DNA from: Lates calcarifer
Lineage: Eukaryota; Chordata; Actinopteri; Centropomidae
NCBI RefSeq assembly: GCF_001640805.2
Contig: NC_066851.1
Location: 8,936,712-9,000,711 of the forward strand
Length of the DNA: 64,000 nucleotides
Reading direction: 5' to 3'
Positions within the stretch are counted from its first letter, which is position 1; the number at the start of each line of letters is the position of its first letter. Of this stretch, positions 1 to 13,083 are shown piece by piece. The position numbers and the translations under genes are program-made. The notes beneath the pieces were generated by a model. That model saw only the letters and a program-made list of their open reading frames with translations, was not told the origin of the DNA and made no database searches.

Positions 1-164
1 AATTAATGAATTGCATGTTTTTGCATGGAAATAATTATATGCAAATGCTATGGAATGTATGAGTAATTACAGTGATATCACTGTGCTGATCGCATTATAA
101 TTATGGCCTTTCTCTCTTCCTCTATGTCTTTGTCACTGTTGGTTGTGCTGCGCCTTCATCATGT

Positions 165-172
165 AGGTAAGT
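165..172 (+). promoter_or_regulatory. candidate recursive (ratchet) splice site AG|GTAAGT
   Basis: A perfect consensus 5' splice site (GTAAGT, 167-172) directly follows an AG at 165-166. No AG occurs between 72 and 165, and the interval contains a pyrimidine-rich run (about 107-140). This juxtaposed acceptor and donor is the arrangement of a recursive splice site inside a long intron. Against it, the base before AG is T rather than the preferred C, and the last 20 nt before the AG are only moderately pyrimidine-rich. It could also be the 3' edge of an unrecognised exon. Confidence 0.3.
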
Positions 173-2359
173 GATTTTCTTTTCTGTTAATTTATCACCC
201 ATTCGTACATCACTGTAGTTTATTAAAGGGGTTAGAACAATGAAGGGGGTCAGTTTAGCATCTTTTATCACTTTAAAACCTCACATATATTTCAGAAATT
301 ATGGCATATAGTAGAAAAAGTAAGAGAATCATTTTCCACTCTGCTCAAAAAGACAGGAAAATAGTCTTCTCTAATTACATCAAGGGAAACTTTAACTTAA
401 ACTCAACGAGCCACATTTTAATTAATTGTTTCCTCATGTTTGTCGCACACACAGAAAACACGAAGGATCATAAATCAAATCAAGTGTAGGTCACATAATA
501 TTTCTTCATTTACACCCAGAAAGGGATCATAGAGTAGTTTCACCTTAAAGAAAAGACTGAAGACTTTACGATGAAGTAAATAAACTGTAACAATAATAAT
601 ATGTTTCCTCTGTGTGTGTGTGAGTGATGAGGTAGAAAGTAGAAAGTAAGAGGGGGATAAAGAGAGTGATCCAGACTGTGTGAATGAAGGTTTCTCTGAT
701 CGCCACAGAAGAATATGCCTTTTCAGATGTTCTTTCCTCCACTCTGCTTGTCCCTCCAAGGGCCCATAACAGGCCTTATCTAAGAGCTGTGCATGGCCAC
801 TCATCTCTGACATACTGAATATGCACCAGGCTGGGACACACACACACAGACACACACTTAAGATACTTAACGAGTGTGTGTCTCCATATTATTCACACTA
901 AATGCCTAAACGCTTCCAGTCTCTGTGCTCTTCAGGGGCGTTTGGTTGAACGGCGCAGTGGCCTGACATTGAGAGTGCATTGTGAGAACGTAAGAGTGGC
1001 TGTGAGGGACAGTTGTGGGAGCTGCGTCAGAGATAGGGCTGTCACGTGCCATCGTGGATTAAGAATGTGTTGTAATTTTGGCCACTTGGATGAGTGAGAT
1101 GTGATTGTGTTCATGCGTCAAAGTCAACCGCTGCATCTGGATTTGATCAATTTTGATCACATCCAAGGCCACAGAAAGAGGAGAAAGAGGACTAAAGGGA
1201 CACTGTTATGTCAGTATTCTTTATATCATATTGTAACAGATGGATTCAGACAGTTGTATACTCAGTATGTACTTCTACACCTGTAAACCTCATACCTCGT
1301 CTGTATTTAGGTAGACATAAAAAACTTTTTATTTTGATGTATTTTTGTCCTAGAAATAGTCATATTTAACAATATTGACGTGAAGAATTCTAGCCATAAA
1401 AACTCTACAGTATGTTAAGTAACTTCATCCTCAGGCTCATTATGTGTCCCCTCAGGTACGCTGAGGACATGTCCTAAATGGTACCTACAGACATGGCCCC
1501 AAAAACCCCAGGTGCATTGACTGTCAGTTGTTTTTTTTGTTAATTTGATCAGTTGCACATTACGTGATTACACAGTATCAAATGGATCCTGCATTATTAT
1601 GTAATTGTATGTATTGTAGAGGGGCCATTTATCAAAACCTAGTTTTGTGACCTTAAATAATTCAGTTCACATTGTGCTAACATCGTACATGTACAAGTAA
1701 AAAGAAATTTAATTGAGTCTTGCTTTCATTTATTTGTTGATTTAATTGAATTCCATGACAGATGCGGTCACATCCTCCTGCCTGACAAAAAACAACAACT
1801 TTGAAACAAATAAATAAATAAAAGCAAGTGACAGTCCAGGTAAAACAGTGAAAATATTTGCACATGTAGTAACTTTTTTTGGGCAACACCAGCGCAGGAT
1901 GCTCTGCTTGTGTTTGAAGTCAGCAACGTGAGAAGCTGCTTGCTTGTTTGTTTGTTTGTTTGCATGTCTGGAAATTTGAGGATTTGGTGCAACCACTTTT
2001 CCAAAAATGGGAGGAGGCCTTTCTTTTGTGTTTTTCTGTTTTCATTTAAGCTGCTTTTGTTCTGTGAAACAGGCACTCAAAGACATTTATTGTTAAAATT
2101 GAATTGGAATCTTGGGATGATTGTGCTTATTTTTCATTCTACCATTCAGTTAACATATAAATAAATAGATATTTATATGAACATTCTTTGAATTATTTCA
2201 AAAATATGTCCAAAAGTATGAGAGTACTTTTTCTTTTTTTTAACTGCATTGCTGACCTTGCCTTCTGAGCCATCCTCCACAGAGAGTCCCTGCCCTTAAC
2301 CCCTTCTCCTTCCCAAAATCAATAAGCTAATGGAGAATACAGAACCATGGCTGTGGCTC

Positions 2360-2360
<1 letters not shown>

Positions 2361-2394
<34 letters not shown>

Positions 2395-2404
2395 GTGTGT
2401 GTGT
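2361..2404. repeat. (GT)n microsatellite with GTAT interruptions
   Basis: About 44 nt of GT units, interrupted by GTAT units in the middle. Confidence 0.95.
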
Positions 2405-2973
2405 CTCTGTCAGTTTGGTAGGTATTAGTGTCGCAAAGCCAAGGGCCAGCTATACTGGATATTGCCCTACGGTGAAAAGGAGGATTTGGGGAGTCTTAAT
2501 AGCTGAATTTCCCCATTGCTTCCAAGTCTTTTTTTACCCCGTGAGGTGTGAAAAGAGCAAATAGCTAACCTTAGCTTTGCTGCAGTGGGAGTCACCAAAC
2601 AGGACCACAGCCGCTGCTCTTTCAGACTCTAAAAGACTCTCTCTCACACACACATACACACATAGAAACCCACATACTTTTTGCTTTACAGTCAGCATGT
2701 TCCTGTGGTGGTGTGAAAAATTTGTGATTTGGTGCTTCTCTGTGGAGTCCTCGTCCTTTCATGCCCTCACAGATACACACACACGCACGCACACACCTTC
2801 TGAGGATTTACTGCGCTGTATTAGATATTTGCTTTGTCCAACATCCTGGCAATAATACACAAGCTTTGGGAATATCTCTCTCCCATTTCTGGAATTGGTT
2901 CTATCGCTCTTTTTCACCAGAGCTGACACATTATTTTGCCCTTCTTGCGCTCTCTTTCTCTCCCCCTCTCACC

Positions 2974-3016
2974 CTCTCTCTCTCTCTCTCTCTCCCTCTC
3001 TCTCTCTCTCTCTTTC
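2974..3016. repeat. (CT)n microsatellite
   Basis: CT-dinucleotide tract with a single CCC interruption. It lies in a pyrimidine-rich region that continues, after a break, to about 3250. Confidence 0.95.
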
Positions 3017-5881
3017 TTCGCCTTCTCTCCCTCCTTGGTTCATCTCCCCCAGGCTAGCGGAGAAGTTTGGTGCCCTTTCCCAGTGTCTGGGGTCCTGGTT
3101 TAGGACAGAGAATCAGTCACAGTTACACATATTAGATTAGAGAAGAGTGGAAACCAAATTGCCCTCTCCTCCTCTTCCTCCTCTCCTTCCCAACCTCCTC
3201 TCTTCATCTTCCTCTTCTCTGCTCCCCCACATCCTCCTATTCCCAAAGGAGGCAGTGTGTCATTGTCCTCTGCTTTTCTTTTTTTTTTCCCTGTCTAAAT
3301 TTCTCTATCCGCCTGTGTCCTCTCCCTTATTGCCATGTGTTGCGTGCCAGGGACAAACACATTAAGTAGGAGAAGCTTGCTGTTGGTTGAAGCATTTTAA
3401 GATCAACAACTCAACAGTGTTCTTGGCTTGATTATCCTTTGCTAATTGCACGTTCTAAAACATTCTTAAAATATATAAGAAACAGAAAAAATGGGGCTTT
3501 TTATTTTATTCATCTTATCTTAAACTTTTTCATGTCTGTTTCATTAAGAGTTTATTCCCTGGTTGGCTTTACCTTGTACCGCCAATTTAATAGAGTGATA
3601 ATTAGCAAACTCCAAAATGAAGTTGGCTGATTTTAGCATTTTCATTTCATTATTATTTTTCTTATTTGGCTTCAAATTCAGCTTAACATTTATGATTAAA
3701 TGTCTTAAATTTGTGTCAGTTTATTGTATTCCAGAGACTTTAGTCTTTATCAGGGGCTCCATCAATTCATCCATGCTTCCATTCTGCCATTTTTCTTCCT
3801 TGTGCTAATCACCCCATCTCACCAGGGAAATGGGAGGCTTGACTTTGACTTTTACCTTTGGATGGCTGTACCTGACACAAGGGCAGTGAGCCAGGATATT
3901 AACTCGAATAAATGTGCTTTTTTTCTTTGATCTATCGCCTACGCGTATATTTTATCTGGCTGACTTTTGTGTTGTGAATCTGTCATATTCAGAGTACCTC
4001 CTTTGAAATTTTGTTTTGATTAAAGCCATACTTTATCCTAATAAACTATAAATATCAACAGGGGGAAGAAGCAGAAAGAGAGGAAGAACAGCAAGTCCTC
4101 CAGATGACTCCCAGTGCTCGTCTTCCACCACAAACACAACTAATCCCATCATTAACCTGTCACAGGGAGGGGAAGGGGATCCCCCCCCCCCACTCAACCA
4201 CACACATGCACATGACAGATGAAGACCTCTGTGTTGCCTTTCACCTCTCTAATCTTCCAGATTGCTAATTCACACCTTTGTTTAAGCAGAATGGTCAATG
4301 GTCTCAATGAACACTGCGTAACATTAACCCCCGACCATATCCATTAGCTGTCAGTCACTCGCAGCATGTTCATTAGCAGCGCTAATCCTTCCAGTGGCAG
4401 TCTACAGGTGCAGAGGAACATGCACCCTCTCACCTCATGAGAACATTAGATCATTTCTTTCCACTGTGGGGATGCCAGGCCCTGTCTGTGTCTCTGTTTC
4501 TCCGTATTATTGTCTTGCTAAGTTTCCGATTTTCCGCCACTGTCATGTTATCTAACACAGTATCATCTCCAGTTAAGCTGCAGGATGCATTGAAACAGAC
4601 TTTTTGTTGTGGTTTTACTTCCAGGTAATGTGATTTTTTTTCCCTCTCTTTTCGGTGTAGCTCTAATTTGTTAGGCCAAGAGCGGTGTTGTATCGTCTGA
4701 GGCCTGTCCTGAGGCAATTTGGGCTTTGGCCTGAGGATTTCTCCTGTTTGCTGTATTTTCCTCTCGCTGCTTCAGAGCTTTATAGTGATAGGATCGGCAG
4801 GGGGTTGGCCACTGAATTTCAGGTGATAATGGAATTTTGGTGGCTCTTTATTTGTGAATTAGAGGGGAACATTGGCCTAATCCTACTCTGCACACATTAC
4901 CAGGGATTTTTCTGTGTATTTTGATAATACTCTTACAGATGTCAGCGTGTTGGTTCTCATTTTTCAAAGATTTGTACTCCTCATTTTTGTGTCTTTCTCT
5001 ACCTTTGCGTCGCTACATTTTGACTGTTTTGTTTCCGCTCGGCTCTGTTAAGCTTGTGGGCGTGTCTTTCAAGCTTCAAAACAGTATGTTTAAGTAAATA
5101 CTGACGTGTGATCAAACATCACTTTTTCATTTCAAGCTGCTGCGGTTTCATACTGCAAATCCGAATGCGAGTGTTTCATGTGTCTTGGAGACTAATTGAA
5201 CGGAGATGGATTTTACTCTGAAGGGGGACGACCAGGCTTTGAGCCACGCTATGCGGCCCTAGAGAGAAACAAACACCATAAGAGGGGTACGACACCCCTC
5301 TCTACCCCATACTGTGCTTCACTGATCACAAGAAGATAGAAAGAAAAAGAAAAAGAAGAAATGAGAGAGAGCGATATGAGAGGCCTAATTATGGGGTCTG
5401 ATAATTTGCATCGGAGATAATGAAAGTCTTGGACAGTCTCCCAAATCTCTCCCGAGCATTTGTAACCACCCTCCACCTCCCCTTCCTCCTCTCTGCTCCT
5501 TTCTTTTCCCCTTTTTCTTTTCTTTTAATTTCATCTAGCATATTCCCTGAACCCCCCACACCTCTCCAACACACTTTTAGCACCACCTTTCGCGTCAGCA
5601 TTGAAATGCCAATACATCATTTTAAAGTAACACCTCAAAATGAAGTCATATTTCAGCATTTAGCTCCAGCTATGAAAAGTGAACTTCTCGAATGTCCTTC
5701 CTTGGCCTAATGGACCTAGAAATCATTCAGCCATGAACATTATGCTAATACTCGCTAAGCTCGCTCTCTCTGCCTCCTTTTGTGAGTGTCTGTCATTCTA
5801 TTTAGCCTGATAAACAAGTCTGATTTTCAATTATCTCTATTCAAATGAGGCCTGCGGCAGTATTTGCTCAGAGACGTCCAA

Positions 5882-5883
<2 letters not shown>

Positions 5884-5933
<50 letters not shown>
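5884..5933. repeat. (TG)25 microsatellite
   Basis: Uninterrupted 50-nt TG array followed by a GCGC/GTGC-rich alternating purine-pyrimidine stretch, about 70 nt of potential Z-DNA in all. Confidence 0.97.
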
Positions 5934-5937
<4 letters not shown>

Positions 5938-8900
5938 TGCGTGCGTGCTTGCATGTATTAAGTGTGCGCGCATGTGTTTATGAGCATACATCTAGCTGAC
6001 AGGAGTGATTCTCAGCTCTCTCTCTCACTTTTCTAAATCACATACTTGTGCTATTTGTGTCTGTGTTGGTTGGTGTGTGTGTGTCCTGTGATGTATCTAA
6101 GTATGAGCAATTTTGCATATGTGTAAACACTGTGTCTACCTGTTAGAGGATGTATCCAGGGCTTCCCTCACTCAGTTTTATGGAGATGCTGTAAAGCTAA
6201 GTGGCGCCCTCTTTTTACTGCCCACTTACACCCGTGGGATTTCTCTCTTCAGCGCGCACACACACACACACACACAGCCTGATAGAAGGAGTCCAACCAC
6301 AGGCTGAAATTGTCCAACAAACAAACTAATAAACAGGTTATTGATCATGTGTCATTACTGTGAGTCAGTCAGACAGACAGTCTGACCCAAACCAAACAGT
6401 CAGATAAGAGAAGGACAATTAAAGCAGAACATGATTCATCTTCCTTCCTCTCCCTCTCTCTCCCTTTCCATCCTTCCATTTCTAAGAACGTCTCTCATCT
6501 GCCCTCCTTTACCCTCCCCCCCTCCTCCTTCCTCTCTTCTTCTTCCTCCTCTCTCTCCTCTCTCTCTCTGTCCTCTGTTTATGAATTCCCCTTGCTTGGC
6601 ACGGCGGCCGGTGGAGAAGTTTTTAGTATGCAGCCTCTCTCAAGGACAGAGCCTTGTTAGAAAGCCTATTGAGCTGTGGAGCAATAGCCCACTATAGCCT
6701 GGCAGTGGACTCAGTGCATCTCTCTTCCTCTGCATCCCTCTCTCTCTCTCTCCCCTCCCTCCCTCTCATTAATGATGTATTAGTTTATTAGGCGTTGGAT
6801 ATTGGGTCGGGGACCCTGCGACGGACTTCATCATGGCAGAGCTGTATGGAGAGGAAACACAGGGAGGAGGAATAGGAATAGGGAGGTAGAGGCGCATACA
6901 GATGTTCAAAGACTTGCTCGCGTGCAACACATGCTACACACACACACACACACACACACATAAAATAAACATGCTCAAACATATTAACACATGCACACTT
7001 CTCTGTCAGTATTCATGAGCACGAACTACTTACGCCGGTGTGATTTAGTTGGAGTGGCTGGATTAGTAACTGTGCTCGTGTTACTGTTGATGACGGCGTT
7101 AGCAGAAAACAACGTGGTCCATACATAGAGGGCCCTGGACACCCAGAGACACAAAGCAATTTCCCATAATGCCATTGCTGTGTATACAGGCTATCTGTCA
7201 GCAGCCAAAGTGATAAGTTTCGAGACGGAGGAGCAGTGATTGTGGTTTTGTTACATTTGGTTGCAAATGCATTATGGAGTCTCTTGTATAATTTACACAG
7301 TGTGATATTGAATTGTTACTAGCCTTTACATTAAGTTGAATGGTGGTTTCTCTTGTTCCTTTGCTTTCCTCCCTCCATTATTCTTTCATTGCCAAGGTAT
7401 TTTTCTAGCTTCCTATCCTCCCTTCCTTATATATATCTCCCTTCCCTTATTTTTATTCAGTTATTCACTTTATTTTACAGATATTTCAGACCATAGTAGT
7501 GAAAGATTTTTTTAAATGAGGCCCCCAGCAGTATTTGCAAAGAGGTTAATTTTTTTCCATCATTTCCTCTTCTCTCTTTTCTTATTACTCTCCCCTCGTA
7601 ATTCTTTCCTTCTTTCCCTCTTTCTAATATCCTGCATGTCTCTTTTTCTTCCAATGTTCTTCCTTTTCTTCACAGAGTTCCTCCCAGAGTTTTTTCCTTC
7701 CTGCTTGTCCATGATGTGTTCCTTTCTTCCACCCTTCTTTCAAATCTTCCGTCTTTTCTCCTCGTTTCCTTATCTTCCCCTCTTTAGTGGTCCATCTCCA
7801 TCGCTCTTTTTTCTGCACGGATGATTTTGTTTACCTACTTGTCATTGCCGAAGTGCTCACTCTCTTCATTCGGCTGTGAGAGGTGTATGTACACAAACAC
7901 AGACACACACACACATAGATGTATGGTGTATACAGAAACGGGCGCACACATTAGCACTGATCCCAGCCTCAGCTCTCTGGCTACAAAGTAGACCTTGAAA
8001 GCCAGCCAGCCCATCACATTTTACCGTCTTTACCCTGTGCTCTCACTTGCTCTCTCTCTCCCTCTCTCTCTCTCTCATGCACAGATACACACACCTACCT
8101 CACCAGAATTTTTTTATTGGTGCACTATCGTTGCTATAGTGCTGTCCTCCCTCATGGGGGGAAGAAGAGTTGTATTTTAGATCTAAATGGAAAGCTGTGC
8201 ACTTAGAGTTTGGCTTTGGCCTTCATCTTGATGCCAAGAGACGAGAGAAGCACTCACTAAGTGAAGAGAGTTGACTGTGTGTGTGTGTGTGTGCGTGCGC
8301 GTGTGTGTGTGTCCAGATAATGCTGAGGGGTATGAATGTTGCTCTAATGCTAGAAGGTACCATTTGTGGTTCACTGTAAATAACTCAGTTTGCAGGTATT
8401 TGTAACATCAAAAAGCCTGATTTTACCTTTCTGCATGATAACATGATTCATTTTTCACTGAATTCAAATCACATTTATTTTTTACCTGAAGTTCCACTGA
8501 GAGGCTGCAGTATCCTCTAGGTGTAACAGGAAGGTCACAAATTTGAATTGAGAGGCAAAAATCGATTACAAAACTTTGCTTTTCTTAAACAACTACTGTC
8601 AAGATACCTTTGAGCAAGGTCTCTTTAAAGTATCGGCTGATTCACATTGTGATATGCTACAAATGACAGATAGACAAATATCTAATATAGAGAAGCAATT
8701 GAAGATAACATTGCAGTCAAGGATGAATTCAAAGCTCTAAAAAGAAACATTGTGTCCAAACTACCAAAAAAAAAAAAAAAAGACTACACCCAAATAGTTG
8801 GGGAGTCACTATGTTGACAAGAATAAAAGAGTGGATTATCCGCAATAATGGGGAAAAAAATGTTGTTGAATTTTTGAAGGTAATTTCTTAATGCTCCACA

Positions 8901-10081
8901 AAGAAAATTAAATCTCAGTAATCTTAGAAATGGATTTTAAAACCAAAACAATCCGCATGGCAGGTTATTATGAGTGGTAAGTGAGAAAATGTGTATATTA
9001 TTAAAGACACACTGGCAAAAGGGTTTTCACTTATTCTGTCTGATTAGACTTGTACTCTTGTAGTTAGGTGGAAATATACTGGAAATTATGTTATCATCAG
9101 ACTGCATGTACCAATAAAGACGCCTCAGGTTTAAGCTGTCCCGCCCTAACAGCTGCGACCAAGATGATAGAGAGTGAGAGAAAGCCCAGTCTGCACACAC
9201 TCACACAGTCCTGAGAAGAAGAATGCCACCCAGCTAGCGAGCTAGCCTTCCCTCAATTCCTAGAAAAGCTGCCCTAAGCTACATTAACCAACTTCATGCA
9301 TAGCACAGTATTTGAGAAAAGTCTGGATTCATAGGAGCAGTGTAAAATGTAAGTCAGTCAGTTGGTCAGTCAGTCAGTCAGTCGGACCACGTTTGAAAAG
9401 AATGTCCACAGAAATGATGTATTACTGTCGTTCATAGCGTTCACTGTGACGGCTGCTGCTCTCAGCTCTTCTTTTTCACTCTCTCTGTCTATCTCAGCAC
9501 CTTTCTCCCTCTCTCTCTCTCTCTCTCTCCCTCTTCCTCTCTGGCACTCGCTCACACAGAAACTGTCCACTCAACCCCTGTGCAACAAGGTGACACCCTC
9601 CCTTCTCCCTCCTGTCTAGAGAGAGCGTTTTTACGGCAGCACGGCTCATGTTTGCCAATGAGCAACTGTAGATACCTGCCTGGTGCTACACTGCCGAGAC
9701 ACTACAGAGACACCTTATTCACAACACACTAGAAGAGACAGACAGAGGACAGAGAACACACACACAAACCCATTCTCACACACTAATATACAGTCAAACA
9801 TGAACTCCTGTGAAAATGTCGCACACATACTTAACACATATTTAATTGCAGGAGTGCATTTATTTCACACACTGAAAGAATACGGTATGTGTGTGTTACA
9901 CTGTAGCTGAGCTGTGCGCTGCTGCTAGATTTGCACACATCAGGCTCTCATCAAGTATTTACCGCTTATTCTTTGGAGAGGATGAATAGTAAATTGCTTC
10001 TCGTATTAAGGCGACAGTGACTATTCTCTATCTCCTGTCTTTCTTTTTTTCTGTCATCAGACAAACATGGGGGTGAGGATT

Positions 10082-10101
10082 GGGGGGGGGGGTGGGGGGG
10101 G
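10082..10101. repeat. G11-T-G8 run
   Basis: Two long G runs separated by one T, with strong G-quadruplex potential on the + strand. A C10 run about 130 nt downstream (10211-10220) could pair with it. Confidence 0.95.
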
Positions 10102-11463
10102 TGGTTCGTCTGCCAGAGTGTGTTGTGTCTCATACTGTCCCTCTACACACACACACACTCACACACACACGCAGTCTGTCTCTCTCTCTTTTTTATTTAT
10201 TAGTATCCAGAGTGTGTCGTCCCCCCCCCCATTCAACCCCTGAATATGCAATGAAAGCTGTGGGGTCACTGGTTCCTACTCATTTTCATAATCTGGTGTA
10301 CAGAGACAGAGACAGGGAGAGGAGAGATGGAGGGAGACAGAGGTACGGCCAGAAAGGAGGAGAGTCTCTCCTCTCGCTGTCTTCTTCTTTTTCTCTCAGT
10401 GAAGATGCCGTTGCTTGCTGTCCCTGCCAGCCTGGTGGAAAAAAAGAAAATGGCTTCCCTTCATATTGGAGCCAGAGTCTTTCGTCTGTTCTCCTCTTAC
10501 TTTCTCTCCTTCTATTCCTACTTTATACATTTCAAATGAAGACTTAGTTGATGAGGCTTTTTAAAAGCTAGGAAGTACTATTTTTGGAATGAAGTGTCCA
10601 ATAACAGATATCCAACATGTTATACTGTCTTCTTTTTAAATCATATTTTACCATACCATTCAAAAGTTATAATAGCAATATTAATAACACTGTATACATA
10701 GACCATGGACCACAGGATTGTGCTTTTACACCTGGTATTGATAAGTGTTAGTTATTTCTATTCTGCGTGCATTCTGATCCGATCAGTTAAGGCAGAGTTG
10801 GCAGACATGTTAACAAACATGCATGGAAGGCTGTTCTTATTTTTCCTTTTCCAGATTTGCTTGAGATAGCAGGAGGAGGTAGGATAAGGGGACCTTTTAA
10901 CTTGTTGTGTGTGTGGGCTTGTTTTACTATATTTGTGGGTGCATTTACACACAGATCCAATCACAATGTGAGCCAGTTCGCCTCCAGGTGTGACTGGGCC
11001 AATAGCACTTACACTTTGCATAACATGTTTTATCCTTATCCAGGTAAAATATCCATAGTGACTGTGACGAGTGGAAATGATGTACCCGAGTCAGTTGGCT
11101 CCCCATGTTCTGTAGTTTTTTTTACTGTGTTGTGCCAACATTTTGGTGTGACCTACTTCAAATAATTATCAAGTGTATAATTATAATGCAGGAGTGTAAA
11201 ACGATCGTTCACAGTTAATTTGAGTTCCTTTTTCTGCAGGTAACGCGGTGTGATCTGTTTTACCCGAGATAGTCATGACTAGCCTACAGTTAGTTATCTG
11301 ACCCTTAATGGTCTTAGCGATTATCAACTTGAATTGTCTTGAAATGCCTCAGCCATCTTATTTATTCATGTATGCACCAACTTGTGTTTCATTACCGCCA
11401 GTGTTTACTTGCATGTCCAGAGGTGGAAAATGATAAAGATCTCTACAGAGAGTGCAACCTCTC

Positions 11464-11500
<37 letters not shown>

Positions 11501-13060
11501 TCCTTATCTCACAGACTATCTATCCATCTCTAATTCTTTCACTCCCCCACAGTCTCCTCCTCTTTCTGTCTCTGTTTCACCATCTTTATCACGTTTTCTC
11601 TGCTGTTTTTGTCTCCCACTTTTTACTTTCTCTCCTCCATCTCTCCCTCCCCTGTTTCCTCCATTCTCTTTCAATCTATCTAGCCCCTCTCTATTCCATC
11701 CTACCCTTGGAGACCACAAAGGCAATAACCAGAGCTGTGAGAGGGTCAGTCTGTGTAACCTGTGCAGGTGTGTGTGCTTGTGTGTGTATGAACTGTTGGT
11801 ATGAAATGTGTCCTCCCACCAAACCGCTAAAGCCAAGGCCAGTTGTGCAGGGCTTTAAGCATAAGACTAGGAAAATGGTCTTGTCCTTCATGCGTATTTC
11901 ATATATATGAGGTGTTTGTAAGATGCATGTTGCACAAGGCCATTAACTGCAAAAGGCCCATGCTTCCTCATTTTCCCAGCTGACAAAAGCAAACCGCAGA
12001 AATAACCAGAGGCAGGTCTGAACAGGTTTCATACGTTCCAGGGTCAAAAAAATTAACTCAGGTCACCAAAGACTCATAAAATGTCAATGCAAGTAAAAAC
12101 AGAAAGATTGAGAAAAATAGTCGCAAGGTTTTCATACACCTGTTAGCCAATGCCGCTCGCGTTCTTTGTATTCATGCTTCGCAGCAGCCTTGGATTCCAC
12201 TTAAAGTCTAAGTATTAAATCAGTAATGGTATGTAGAATTGGTATTCGCTTGACTGTGGAAGGGGGTTTTGGGAAAAACAGGCTGAGATTGAAAATGAAT
12301 GTGAACTGCATGATAGTCTGCCTCCTTCCTCTCTCCTATTGTTCCCTATTCTTTTGCCTGCCTCCCTTCCCATGTCACCATCCCTCTTCCTCCTCTCTCT
12401 TTCCTCCACTCTTTTCTCTCTCTCTCTCCAGAGGGATTTGACTCTAACTGGCCTTGGCGCCCGTAATGAAACCAAATCTATTTAAAGCCAAAAGCGATGC
12501 AAGTTTTAATTTCCTATTCCAGACTTAACCTTTTTGGCTGCGCTGCATTTTCACATCCACTTAATAACTTTTTACCCTCCACGCCCCCCTCAACTCCCCC
12601 TCCCCTTCCTCCTCCTCCTCTTCTCCCCATCACTCTCACTCTCTGTCGCCTCCTCTCCTCCATCACCCCACCACCACCACCACCTCTCGATTCTCCACTT
12701 CCCAACCCCACAAACCCTCAACCCCCCATTGCTCTCAGTGGCGAGGCACAGACTGCCTCTTCAAGGGCAATATCTGTCAAATGATTCCCCTGTGAAATTA
12801 AGACAGAGGCCGTGAGAGAGAAGGGGGGTGGGATGCTTGGAGGGCTGAGGGGGTTGGATGCAGGAGGTTGGAGGGTGAGGAGTAACAGGAAGAGCTGGGA
12901 GTGTGTGTGACGGGGGTATACAGTCAGGTGAAAGCCCTCCTCTCTCTTCTCCTCTCCTCTCCACTCACCAAACTCAATCTCCTCCGACAGAGAAAAAATA
13001 AATTAAAGCAGTTTAAAGATAGATTTGGCTGCAAGTGTCTTTGTTGCCTTTTTTATATGT

Positions 13061-13083
13061 AAAAAAAAAAGGGGGGGGGGGGG
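13061..13083. repeat. A10G13 homopurine run
   Basis: Ten A followed directly by thirteen G. It is a pure mononucleotide composite, prone to length variation and sequencing error. Confidence 0.95.

Noticed and set aside
10080..10547. 155-codon open frame starting in a G run
   Set aside because: Low-complexity G, CA and CT tracts; no recognisable protein.
11382..11910. Overlapping 140- and 152-codon open frames
   Set aside because: Both are driven by a CA array and a long pyrimidine tract (poly Thr/His, Ser/Leu/Pro).
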